Of a stretch of 64,000 nt of DNA, positions 20,822 to 31,697 are shown piece by piece. Source of the DNA: Neostapfia colusana (lineage: Eukaryota; Streptophyta; Magnoliopsida; Poales; Poaceae); contig JASWHV010000005.1 of the NCBI GenBank assembly GCA_030760725.1, forward strand, positions 95,796,622-95,860,621, in the 5' to 3' direction. Each line of letters begins with the position of its first letter. Position 1 is the stretch's first letter. Position numbers and translations under genes: made by a program. A model generated the notes under the pieces. The model saw nothing but the letters and a program-made list of their open reading frames with translations, made no database searches and was not told the DNA's origin.

Positions 20822-20841
20822 CGAGTAGTTCCAACTACTCG
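20822..20841 (-). repeat. Mid-LTR palindrome (B, 5' LTR)
   Basis: Perfect 9-bp arms, CGAGTAGTT/AACTACTCG, surround a 2-base centre. Confidence 0.75.
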
Positions 20842-21034
20842 ACTTGTACCGAATCCTACACTTTCTTAGCATTGCAGTAGCTAACGGGGTTTGCAATCCT
20901 AAACCCAACCCATGGTTTTCTTGGCTATGCAATTAGGTTTCCAAACAAGACTCTAATGCGAAGAATCATAATAATCAAGTAAGTGCTCAAAACAATAAAA
21001 ATTTGTAAAACGGTTAATGCAAACCGGAGCTTGC

Positions 21035-21115
21035 CTTGCTGCTCTTGGTCGTAGGCTAGCTGTTCCTCCGGAGTAACGAAGTCTAGGACTTCGGGTTCCT
21101 CCTCGACCTTAGCGA
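21035..21115 (-). other. Putative LTR exon alpha (B, 5' LTR)
   Basis: This is an 81-nt segment after acceptor-like TTTTATCATGTAG and before CAAG|GCAAGC. It reads AKVEEEPEVLDF, then VTPEEQLAYDQEQQ. An ATG 24 bases upstream is in frame, so in this family a start without an upstream exon is possible. Against C's alpha 15 of 26 residues match by my count. Confidence 0.5.
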
Positions 21116-23663
21116 CTACATGATAAAAGAGGTACATGTATTAATTTGAATGCATTTGTATTTAGTTTGAACTTGTGAAGCTTATAAGTCTCACTAGACA
21201 GAATCAATGACTGTGAAACTTTTACTGTGTCTTGGTTACAACCTAAACAGAGACTTGGTCAAGTTTTAGTTGCAGCGAAGCTCATTTGAGCCCTCCACAA
21301 TTAATTACGTCCTGGACCTTAATTGGAACTCTTAGGGTGCTCTAAGGATTTTCATGAAACAAACTATGACTTTCTGAAAACTAGATTTTCAGATGGTTCT
21401 AATGGAGTTGGTCTCACTTAATTTGAAGGTTCTTAGCTAAAGATATGAGCTAAACAATTTCAGAGAAAATTCTGAAAATGTTTCTGAACATTTTCTATTT
21501 TCTTTGGAACAGTTCCACTAATCACACCATTAGGTGGATCAAATGAGCTCAAATGGATCTGAAATATTTATGGTAGTTCAGGGATATTTTGGTGAACCTC
21601 CCAGCAAAATTTCAGGATTTTTCTCTAAAGGATTCTCCAGTTAAAATTCCAAACAGGTTAAATTTGAGGATTTAATTCTGGAAAAATCAGGAATTTCATG
21701 AAGTGAAACTTGATTTTCTGGAAAGTACTCAGAGAGATGAATCCAGCAAAATTTGGTTCACTCAATTTGGAGCTTTCTAGCCAAAGTTATGTGGATTTGA
21801 AGTTTGAAGGAAATCTGAAAATCGGGGGAAAATTTTAAACTTGCGGGTGGGCCCTGGGGACACGCGTCGCACGCCGATGCGACAGCACACCGCGGTCCAC
21901 AAGGATTTTGCGCACCATCACACCCGATCCCGGCCGCAGCCCGATCCTGATTCAAAATATCGGCCGCTGACAGCTGGGGTCCATCCCCTTCTTCAACCTC
22001 GCGACGCCCGCGCTCTACCGCCGAGGGACCTCGCCAGAGAGCTTGCCGCCGGCTTCTGTACGGCTCCAAACTTCACGATTTTTGCTGCCCCTGCTTACTT
22101 TCAATCGGGGAACAAGATTCTGGGGTCAGCTACTCATGACAATGGCCGGTGCATGGTCGGCGACGAGCCGCCACCTTGGAAAGACTTCGGCCATGTCGGC
22201 TGACTTCCCTAGCACCTCAACTACTCGGGGAACCGGTCGGGAAGCATCGGTGGACCTCAGGGAAGGTCGACATGAGCTTGAGGCAGCTCGGGGAAGGCCC
22301 GAAGTAGGTCCTCACCGTGCGCCCGATGCCTCCCGTTTGTTCCGCCGTTGGTAAACCTCGAATTACGCCGGGTACAGAGGTTCTCTGGCCAAGGGTTGTG
22401 AAGGTAACTTGTGCGTTACCGTGTCTAGTTTGTGTGAGAGCGGATTGATGCCCTCTAATCCTTTCTAGGGTACAAATTTTACGGAATCGCACCCGAAGGT
22501 CATTCTACACACAGAAAGGGCAAAACTGGAAATTCGCCACCGGTGAGCAATCACTCGGGCTGTGGCTCGGGGGTGAGCAGCACCGGACACCAGTGCGTCC
22601 AAGGGTGCCTTGGCTCGGGCGTGACAACGCCCTGGTTGGGCTGTCCACGGGAGCCCGAGGTGTGGAGGTTCTAAGTCACCGAATTGATCTTTCGGCATAA
22701 CCGATTTCAATGTCTCAACTGAATTCTAGCAGCGGGGAAGACGGAGGAAGGTCTCTAGTACCTTGCTGTGGCTCTGGAGGAGACGGAGGAATCTGTGATC
22801 GGCGCTCTCCGATCGATTCCGAGCTGCGGAAAGTGTTTGCCGGCGCTGAGTTCTTGCGGGGGAAGAAACGGGTGAGGCTTCGGCCGAGGAGGGGGAAAGG
22901 CGCCTTAAGAAGGCTCTGCACCACCTCACGCCCGCGCGTGGGCAAGCAGCTGCTGGCGCGGCGGCTCCCCTCGGTGGCGATCGCAGCAGCGGCTCGGCTA
23001 ACCGAGTGAGAAAGTCTCAGTCGGTTGATTTGGAGTAGTGGCTGACATGTGGGTCCCACTTCCAATTTTAACCTCTGAAATTTACTCCTAGTCACTGTTG
23101 TAAACAGTGAGCCCCATAATACCCCTGGTAATTCAAATTATTCACCCATGAGCCATTTGAATTAGTTAGAATTCAAATGGGGTTTGGTTTGAATGAATTT
23201 CAGCACAAGTTCAGTTTGAAATTCAAATAAAGTTTGAATTCCCCCACTTAGCTCATGTCAAGATCAACTCCAAATGGAGTGAAAATTGGTGTGTGGGCTC
23301 ACAAAAATGTGCTGAGTAAGAAAATGCCTCCCACTTTTGAATTCATGGGATAAAACATTTTCAATTTGAATATGGTTTCAAACTGCCCTCTTTCTAACTA
23401 TACCTAAAATGACCTCAAAAAGGTTTTGAATTTGGGTGAAACTTGGCATGGACATCCTTAGCAATGTGTAGGAGTTTTCATATGTCCAGCCCACCTATAT
23501 CACATGTGGGAAATACCACTTTTGTAATATGTGAGTTTGTTCTCTAATGAGCATGTTGACGGTGATTACTTGCTCTTCATTTGTGTTCATCAACTTACTT
23601 CAAATGAAGTGTGTTGTGTGGTGATGAACACTTCAAGTAGGTGTCAAAAACTGAGGCCCTTAA

Positions 23664-23668
23664 ATAGC
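23664..23668. repeat. Target-site duplication of B, right copy (ATAGC)
   Basis: This is the second copy of the 8900-8904 duplication. A's internal region resumes here. Confidence 0.93.
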
Positions 23669-25708
23669 ATGCTCGAAAAGAGCCTATTTTGAAAACTTAG
23701 AAGTAGTCGAGTGAGGATTAGTCACTATGCCCACATAAGTTCTATGGTAGTTGTAGTTACAAAGGTGGGAAAGCTAACTTATGTGTTACATTCTGTAACG
23801 ATGCTCCGACATCAGGTAAGAGGTAAGGTACACCACCGCAGGCAGATCAATTGTGGTAACTCGCCATATGAGTAATAGTATGGAAGGATATACCGTGGCT
23901 TGGCAAGGTAGTTAATATGAGTCTCTGAACCTCTCCATGGTTCTGAGAGCATATGAAAAAGCTGATCTCCAGCGTGCTTTAGGCAAAAGTGAGAATACCC
24001 CATTGTGTGGTAAGCAACACGATAGTATGCAACTCTTGAATGCTCAATGTTCAAAGGGCCATACGCAGCGCTCGCCATCGGCGTGCCTCAACGGTCATGA
24101 GGCAGTAGGTGGTATCCGTTGGGTTGATAAAATTCCCAACCGTGATGACCCATTCGCGCTCTACTCAGGTTCCCCGTCGTGTGGTGTGAAAACACGACCA
24201 TGTACCTTGAGACATGGCTTGACTCAAGGACGATCCATATGGCAATGATACAGACCGTATGTTTTGATTATAATATGGAACTGTCTGAAATGTCAAAAAC
24301 CTTTGTGTGCACCATTATTGTGTGTTCTTCTGCAGGTACATTAACCAGGTTAGTGCATGAAGTTTAGAAACCGTTTGTGAGTGACGTTCTAAGTTCCACC
24401 ATTTGACACGTATATGCCGGAATAGCGGCTTAGGATTTTTTTTCTTTGGTGAGGAAATGTAGTACCGAGACTACATAAAAGGATATTTTGAAAGAAAAGA
24501 GTCAAAATGAAGTTTAGGATTCCATTTAGGTGTTATTGAACTCCCATATTGAACTAAGAATCAATTGTGGGTATAGATTCAATCTCAAAGACTTAGGAGC
24601 AACCTCCCCTGTTTCGGCAGAAACTTTGCTGAACTTAAACAGGGTATAACATAGGATTGGTTGAACCAATAAAAGTGTGGGATACCATTCCGGAAAGTTT
24701 TTGAAATCCTCTACAACTTTTCTGTAGAGCTCCAGAACAAAATCTCCCTCCAAAGGGATGAAAATCTCAGATGAGTAGGCACTGCCGAGAAACAGGACAG
24801 ACCAAAAATGCTCTCTGGAATTTTCTGTATTTCGACCACAACTTTCTGTAGAAAATTTCCTAAGGGTCAGGTAAGACACCTTTGGAAAGGGCATGAGATA
24901 TGCTACAACTTTGTAACTCAAAGTTTTGCCAAAACTGGAGCAGAATTAATTGGAATTGTGGATTGAAACTAGGTACCTCTGGGGAGGTGCTGTCAAAATC
25001 CTGCCAGAAATTCTGTTAACATTGAACCATCATATCTTTTGATCAAGGAATTCAAATAGATCATATAAATACATTTTTGGAGAGCTAGGGAAGTTATTTA
25101 CAAATTTTCTGTTCAATCCCAGGAAAGAATCCTCCTGTAAAGAGGTGAAATTCAGGTACAAGTGAAACTGTCCAGAGTATCAAAGTCTGTGCATAGTTTC
25201 TATACTGAATTGGATTTTGCTTATGACTTTCTGTATAAGAATTGTAAAAGGTGAAATCTTACAATTATATAAAGCTTATGAATCATTTTTCAACTTTTTA
25301 AGTATGAGTTCGGTCCATACATGTTTCTAACTGTATGGAAAAATTAACCCAAAGTGAGCACTTACAGGGGAGGTGCTGCTGAAATTCCTCGCGAATTTCT
25401 GTCAACTTTAGAAGCTCATAGCTTTCGATCTAGAACTTGGTTGAATGCAAATAAACACTCATTGGAAAGATATGGAAGTATTATCCAACTTTTATGTTCA
25501 CTGCCACAACAGTTCAAACGTTGAATTAGGATTTAAACCATCGAACAGAAGATGGTTCAGTTTCTGTACCTTGCTGTTGTTGGACCATAACTTCAGGTAT
25601 ACCTTGTTACCAAAGGCTGTGTGATATAGCTCTGGAAGGCTATGGTTACGCATTACCTTCCCATAAGAAGATTATGGATTAAGTTTTCAATTTCCTACAT
25701 TGGAACTT

Positions 25709-25720
25709 AAGGGGGGAGGA
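25709..25720 (+). other. Internal polypurine-tract-like run in A
   Basis: AAGGGGGGAGGA, followed by G and TGCATCC, closely resembles E's tract (50057-50069) but lies 1.4 kb before A's own 3' LTR. It may be a second plus-strand priming site or the scar of an older element end. Confidence 0.45.
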
Positions 25721-26284
25721 GTGCATCCATGTAAACCATAGCATTGATAATCAAGGGGCTATACACCGAAGTATGACATTACCAAGAGACAAGAGGAAAT
25801 TACATTTTTATGTAATCAAAGTTCAAGTACAAGATCCATCATCATGAAGGAAGGTGTAGTTTTAGCGTCTTCACCACGTACACACAAATGCTCGTTAGAA
25901 TCATAAGACTTGAGAGAACAAGACTTGGAGCTAGAACTAGTAGCTGGTGTTTCACGCTAAACGGGTATTGTGAAGCCTCCGGAGAAAAGAGAAAGTGAAG
26001 TCAACTTAAGAAAAGAGATTTCCTAGGTTAAGTTATTATGGAGTATTTCCCAACGATCGTGTCAAACATTTGACATATTTTCCTTAAACTTGGTCACCAC
26101 ATGAAAGTGGCATGCCTTGTTTAGCACCTTTCTTGACCAAGTTATCTGTACTTGGCAAAGTTTGAGGTGCTTCTTAACCATGTTTGAATTATCGTACTAA
26201 TCCTTGCTCAGACTATAAAAAGATGATGCACCATACATATTGAAAAAATTGAGAGATGTGCAACCTATTATGCGCAACACCTTG

Positions 26285-26383
26285 TATGCACCATTTTGCA
26301 TCATACATATGCACCATTTTGCATCATACATATGCACCATTTGGTCCATTTGCACCATACCATATGCATTGCACCATATAACA
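26285..26383 (+). repeat. 23-bp tandem repeat in A internal region
   Basis: The unit TATGCACCATTTTGCATCATACA is present twice in full (26285-26330), then in degenerate partial copies with CACCAT cores to about 26383. A related CACCATACATAT lies at about 26230. Confidence 0.75.
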
Positions 26384-27113
26384 TGTGAAATACCAAAGTA
26401 CTGAGCAAGATTGTGTACCTCTCTTCAAACCATTAAGCGGTGTCTAATGACCTTGTATTAATTATCAAGCTGTTGATTCTACCTCATTGGACCATACAAG
26501 GGAAACCAGTTACTCAACATCCCTTGTACCTAAGAAAGTTTTGAACTTTCATCTATGACTTGTTTAGCTCTGCGTGCCATAATTGTTGGAACTAAACTAC
26601 TTTCTCATCACGGGGCTTACCGATTGATTGCTCAACCTCGTGACAACCCTTGAACACAATCTAAATACTTGAGAGATCATATGGTGACTTTGACAACCTT
26701 GTGGTCACCATAGATAGTTAGCCTTTGCTATGTTGGTAACATAAGTGAAATTGACTTGTGGTTACTCTTATGTGCAAGCAAAGCATTCGATTTTGACTAA
26801 AGGGTTGAGATGCCGACTTGAGGCGAGATTACCGATTCATTGATAATCTCACCAAACATCTCAATTCATGTTTGGGAAGTACTATCCAAAGCTTCTAATG
26901 ACTCAGTTAATCTAGACAAGTATTTGTTATCAATGTCAAGTTTAGGACAGTAAAGATTCCAACCAATTGACCCGGTTATATAGGTTTACAGAGTTTTACG
27001 GACTAATCATAATGTCAAGGGAAGCACTATGGACAAGCTAGAAGATTGTTATATCCGTTCGCTGTGTTATCATCATATTACTGATAACATTCCCTACTTT
27101 CTTCTTCTCGTTG

Positions 27114-27132
27114 GAATATCGGGACGAGATTC
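27114..27132 (+). other. Hairpin next to the polypurine tract (A)
   Basis: GAATATCG/CGAGATTC arms, with one mismatch, surround a GGA loop just before the purine tract. Confidence 0.6.
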
Positions 27133-27136
27133 TTTC

Positions 27137-27149
27137 AAGGAAGGAGGAA
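27137..27149 (+). other. Polypurine tract of A
   Basis: AAGGAAGGAGGAA abuts the TG of the 3' LTR. Confidence 0.85.
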
Positions 27150-29966
27150 TGTAAAAGTCCCAAAAATGCAAAGTCCATAAAGTGAATATTGATTCCCATT
27201 TGTGTTGGAATGCATGAAAATGGGACTTACAAAAAAATTTTTGTACACGTGATGATGCACATGGGTGTCCAACCAAACGAGCTCTCACATTCATTTGAAG
27301 GTGTTTAGCCAAGGTTGAATTAAATACCATGTGTAAAATTCTCACATGTAAGGGGGGAGTTTAAATTCAGATTTTGAACTCAATTGTTCCCCTCAAGTTG
27401 CTGCCAAAAATCTGGAGCACACATGAACTTTCCTCATATCTTTGAATTTGAGGAAAGTCATGGTGGCCACATTCTAATTTCAGGGTGGGCTAAAAAGGAG
27501 TCAAATATGACCATTTCCAAATGTGAGCTGAATTCAATGTTGATAGTGAACTTCACACTGAATTCAGTTTATTCAAACTTTAGTCCACGTTTAAACCCCC
27601 GAAATATCAGATTGAGGGGATTTACTTGAATGAAGACCTTTTGGAAACATTTGGAGGATAAGAAGAGGAGTAAGGGGGTAGACCCCACATTTCATTGGGC
27701 CGCTTTAACTTGCTCCCGAAGTCTTTCTCTGTTCGGTGTCGACACCAACCGAGCCTCCTCAGAGCGCCACCGAGGGCAGCCACCTCCAGCTTCTTGCATT
27801 GAGCTGGCGACCTGTTCGTGGCTTCAACACCCCATGGCGTGATCCTCTCACTCACCAACTGAGCTGCAAGCGGAGGCCACCTCCTCGCTGTTTCTGTCGT
27901 GCTGGCGACCAGCTCGTGGGATTGAGTAGCTCCCGGTGTGATCTTTTGCTCACAAAAACAGCAACCTCGGACATTATTTTTCCCTCACACACGAACTTAA
28001 CCGAGAGCGCTGAATTTAAAATTTTAAATACCACAGAGGGTTAACTCCAAGTTAATCAAATTCAATTTGCGGAAAATTGCGGCAAAATTTGAATTTGAAT
28101 TTTTGAAGCCACTGTTGTTTGGAGGGAGGGGCTTCAGTGGGACCCGCAGGTCAGTGGGACAGAGGCAACGTTTGAGTTTGCTACTGCGTGAGCTCGACAC
28201 CGAGGCGCCGCACTCTCCACCGAGCTGCCTCTGTGCTTGTTCACCGAGGCGGTTTCCTTCGGGTGCACGATAGCGTTAGAAGCTGCACAACCCAATTCCT
28301 CTTTTCCCTGCTTGGCCACTCCAACGCACAGAAGCTCGCTCACCCGCTCGCTCCGAAGACAGGAAACACACCGTGCCTCTCTGCTCCTCACCCCGATCAA
28401 CCTACAGCCACTGTGGCGCCCATCTGAGCCGACTAGGAGGTATGCGGCCTCCACTGGACGTCATCCGTGCCTCCTCAGCTCGTGTCCGTCGTCCTCCGGT
28501 CGGTGCCAACCAGTTTCTGCTATGGCAAAACAGAGCCGACGTCGCCATCACTGGTCCTCGCCTTCCGGCCGCTCCAACGCCTCTCCCGCACGAACAACTC
28601 CTCCCTAAGCTGCGCCAAGGTGTGTAGATCATGCTACCGCAATCCCCTTTCACTTCCCCCTCGCCGGCTCGCCGTAATTTGGGTTTTGGCGCCGGTACAC
28701 GTGAAGAACTGATCAAAACCAAAACTGGAAATTCGTCCAACACGCATGATCATTTGTTCTTCGGTTCAAGCAATAGCATCACACCACCTAGCACCCCCCC
28801 ACACCAAATACCGCAGCAAACCGTCCACCACACGCCACGGGCGACGAGAAATCGCTGGCGGCAGCAAAAACGGGTCGGTCCTCCGGTGAACCCCATTTTC
28901 TGGCCGTTTGCTGCAAGGTTTGGCATGCGTTCCATGTTCCCAGATCACAAGTGATGCTCTAGGGAAACTTCTCTCACCGGGAGAAGCTTAGGACACGACA
29001 GAACACGTTGATGCCGAGCTCCCGAGCCGCCCCGCCGATGCCGACCCATCTCCGGCGTTTTCATACGGGGAAACCTTGCCCGGCAGCTGCGCCACGTTCC
29101 AAGGATCGTGTAGGGCAAAACCGGAGCTAATTTGGTGGAGAAATGAGGGAGAACGAGCCGCGACATGATCTGTGCTGGTTTGCACGCACGTTCTCTGGCA
29201 GGAGGTTGAAGAAAGACCTGACGAGTGGGTCCCACGTTAAGTGCTCTGTAAAAATTCAAACAGAAAGTTAGTGAAAATTAAAAAATCCATAACTTTAGGT
29301 AGAAAACTCCAAAATTAGTGAGACCAATTTTGTTGGAATCCTCATGAGGAGTACTTTAGAGAGAAACAAATTGCCTGCTACGAAAATGCTCTGTAATCTC
29401 TGTAGAATTGTTTTTACTAAATCCTTTAGAGATTTATTATAGGAGCAATTCTTTATGAAACATTCACAAATTTGGGCAGCAAATCCTTCTCATAGTAACT
29501 GATCTCCAGTAAAAATTTGAGCCTCATTGGAGTTCATTTGCTAGGCTAAATTGCCTTCCAAAGTTCAGCCTTTATTTGAAAATTCAAATTTAATCAGAAA
29601 CTTTTCAGAACTCCTGTCCAACTTCAAAAATTCATATCTCTCTGTTGGTAGCTCCAAAAATGGTGAAACAAATTTTGTTAGAGCCATGGAGACTTAACCT
29701 AATCAGATCTTCCACTGTTAGCTATGTCAAAGCACCTGATTTGGGCTCAAAATTCAGAGAAGCTTTGTACTTGTAGGAATTTTGGAGACTACATTGTGCA
29801 ATGACATTTCTCCAAGTTTTGCTCAGATCATCCTTAGAGGGTCTAGTCTTCACTGTAAAAATTCCAAAGCCAATTAAGTATCCTAAATAGCAGTAGCTAT
29901 GAATATAAGTTTACTTCTTATAAGTCCTTAATACTTATACATATATTTTGTTACATTTCATAATAG

Positions 29967-30044
29967 TTACCGAAGTTGAGGACGCACCGGAGCCCTTGGA
30001 CGTCCTCCCACCAGAAGTTAGCTTCCCATCTAACTCGCAACCAG
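29967..30044 (+). other. Putative LTR exon alpha (A, 3' LTR)
   Basis: This is the same 78-nt open segment with CAG|GCAAGC. Against the 5' LTR copy it shows a few changes (Asp to Ser, Ile to Val and one silent change) and no frame break. Confidence 0.5.
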
Positions 30045-31118
30045 GCAAGCCCCGGTTTGCATTTAAGAACTTTTGCAAATTCTTTATTTGTATCACTTAT
30101 GTCTAGGGTGAATGCTTGCATTAGAGTTAGGGTGATTGAATCCCCACTTGCATAACCTTTTAAATCCTATGAAGGGTTGGGTAGCTTACAGACCCGACGA
30201 GTAGACAAGGCCCTGCTAATATGCTTAGGATCTCGGTAGAAGTCGAGTAGTAGGAATCTACTCGCGAGGTAAGGTTTTATCACACGGTTTGGTGAGAATA
30301 GAAAATGGCTTAAGGGTGGAGAAAATGAGACCCAGCAGGGGGGATAGGAAGCAGTGAGCGGAGGTCTCACGTGCGTAGCCCTGTTGGTGTCGATTGAGGA
30401 TCGAGTCATGTGCCGGCCTGATGAACAAGTATCGAACAGTACCGGATGGCATACTGGCATAAGCAGAAAACCGATGTAATTGGTTAACCTGGGTGCCGAG
30501 GCTTACCCAACCGTAAATAGGAGTCGGTTGAGGGTAGAAAGGTGTAAATCTGCCAGTGGGCACAGTCACGCTCAACGCGGGGACCTCCTGCCCATTACGG
30601 ATGGACCGGTTCAGTATTTGGGTTGCCTTTGAAAGGTTGTTGCATACAACCGAGAAGGAAGGGGTGTGGAATCACACTTCTGAAAGTGGGTGTCTGCTGA
30701 TTGCAATCACCGTCCCTTGCGGTTATTTGAGTACCGCTTGTTCACTGTTTTCTTATGTAGTAAGAAGAAAAATAAGCCAGATGAATGATAATATGCTGTG
30801 ATGAATCATTAATGTTTTGGAAACTATGTCTGCTATAGATGTAGAGCTAATTAAGTTTATTTTCCACTTTGGGCATCACCACATCGGGGGAAAGCAATTC
30901 TTCTTTGATTGTGGACTTCCAATGTGGGGGCTGCCTAAGGCTTATGGTTCTTTTGCTATAAAACTGAAAGTAAGGATCAACTTATAGGCGTGTCTTTGTT
31001 GCAAAGTCCTTTTTCCTATCTTACATATCCTTGCATGTAGAGTTCCATGCCTAGGCTAGTCTGTTAAGACTTGCTGAGCCATCATGCTCACAGTTGCAAT
31101 ATTTTGAGCCGTGTGCAG

Positions 31119-31203
31119 GTGAGATTTATGAGGAAGGTTCTGAGGACGAGGCGATGCCCCCGTCGGGGTACACGGCCGAGCTGGAGCCCTGCACGCCGCC
31201 GTG
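31119..31203 (+). other. Putative LTR exon beta (A, 3' LTR)
   Basis: It follows GTGTGCAG. It reads EIYEEGSEDEA and TAELEPCTPP to TGA, with one replacement and silent changes against the 5' copy. Confidence 0.5.
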
Positions 31204-31390
31204 ATCTCCGGTTACTTGCTGCTAGTGTGTAGCGTCCCCGGGCTGGACGGCTGCACTTTTGCATTTTTAGGATGAGAGGCCATCTATGTATAATACATCC
31301 GCTGTTAATTAAGTTTTGTAAAAGACTTCTGCTGTTTTATATCAAATAAAATTTTGTATGTTGTCTTAATTCTTTTCGTGTGTGCTGTTG

Positions 31391-31411
31391 GGTGCCGCAT
31401 CGCACGGCACC
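31391..31411 (+). other. LTR-terminal stem-loop (A, 3' LTR)
   Basis: GGTGCCG/CGGCACC arms surround a 7-nt loop, identical to the 5' LTR copy. Confidence 0.65.
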
Positions 31412-31457
31412 ACCCTATGCGATCCTGGAGTGGGTGAACCACGGGGTGGTCCCCACA

Positions 31458-31462
31458 CTCAC
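31458..31462. repeat. Target-site duplication of A, right copy (CTCAC)
   Basis: This copy is identical to 4551-4555. Confidence 0.95.
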
Positions 31463-31697
31463 GAGGTCCCCTCTCTTGACGCCCTCCCGCCTGGGACGTG
31501 TTCTGCACTATCGTGCGGAGCAGATCAGTCTGCTCCTCACGATTGCCCACCAGCGCTGCGATCACATCCGCTAGTGTAAGCGGAGGCGGCGGTGGTGGTT
31601 GTTGCTGCGGGGTACTGTCGTAGGCAGGTGGCTGGGAGTCATCACCACCCTGCTGGCTAGAGCCACCGACCTCATGCATTGCCCGTGTACGAACCAT
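31463..31697 (-). pseudogene. gypsy gag, N-terminal piece (element C)
   Basis: The start MVRTRAMHEVGG at 31697 follows directly on GGTTGCAG, an acceptor-like site. A Gln/Pro-rich run (QQQPPPPPPLTLADV) follows, then TSQAGGRQERG, as in B's gag. It is cut by A; the next gag residues are at 4555 and below. Confidence 0.85.

Larger units (their letters stand above)
8905..23663 (-). mobile_element. Element B: Ty3/gypsy Tekay-type chromovirus with intact gag-pol and an extra ORF
   Basis: Right to left it has a 5' LTR, primer site, 1.5-kb leader, extra ORF of 314 aa, intact gag-pol of 1547 aa with chromodomain, polypurine tract and 3' LTR. A perfect 5-bp target duplication flanks it. The coding part looks able to make all enzymes. 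The two LTRs differ by substitutions and by a 617-base and a ~48-base loss in the 3' LTR, so the copy has aged since insertion. H at 56631-60708 is a solo LTR of the same family. Confidence 0.93.
19626..23663 (-). repeat. 5' LTR of B
   Basis: It is 4038 bp. On the minus strand it starts with TTAAGGGCC, having lost the G of the TGTAAGGGCC seen in H and the 3' LTR, and ends GTGTCA. In reading order it has a GC-rich core (about 23060-21840), alpha (21115-21035), a palindrome (20841-20822), a conserved block (20342-20293), beta (19943-19855), AATAAA (19733-19728) and a terminal stem-loop (19689-19669). The start is fixed by the ATAGC duplication. Confidence 0.93.
23669..27149 (+). other. Internal region of A (non-coding)
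   Basis: The first ~800 bases match the leaders of E and C, including a donor-like CATCAG|GTAAGAGG (first intron base 23816). At about 24975 and 25368 two diverged copies of GGGGAGGTGCTG followed by GAAATTCTGT or GAATTTCTGT occur. A polypurine-like run lies at 25709-25720. The following ~1.4 kb matches nothing else in the window and contains a short tandem repeat. I see no gag, protease, RT or integrase motif in any frame; the longest frame (24526-24921, minus) has no recognisable domain. Confidence 0.75.
4556..31457 (+). mobile_element. Element A: LARD-like non-autonomous gypsy element with 4.3-kb LTRs
   Basis: It has two same-orientation LTRs (4318 and 4308 bp), a primer site at 8878, a purine-rich tract before the 3' LTR and a perfect 5-bp target duplication. 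With B removed the internal region is only about 3.5 kb. It holds a leader related to those of C and E but no gag, protease, RT or integrase. This combination fits the LARD class known from barley and relatives, which use proteins of autonomous partners. Shared leader and LTR motifs point to Tekay-type elements as the likely helper. It is inserted in C's gag. Confidence 0.9.
27150..31457 (+). repeat. 3' LTR of A
   Basis: It is 4308 bp, collinear with 4556-8873. It differs by point changes and small indels, for example an extra stretch near 29835-29850 and a loss of ~28 bases near 30695. Alpha, beta, AATAAA (31345-31350) and the terminal stem-loop (31391-31411) are all kept. Confidence 0.93.

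Noticed and set aside
20925..21137. Stand-alone 70-aa gene in the B 5' LTR
   Set aside because: Only the alpha part (21035-21115) is conserved in other LTR families; the flanks are intron-like, so I list alpha as a putative exon.
26285..26383. CRISPR-like array
   Set aside because: The units are directly tandem without spacers in plant retrotransposon DNA.
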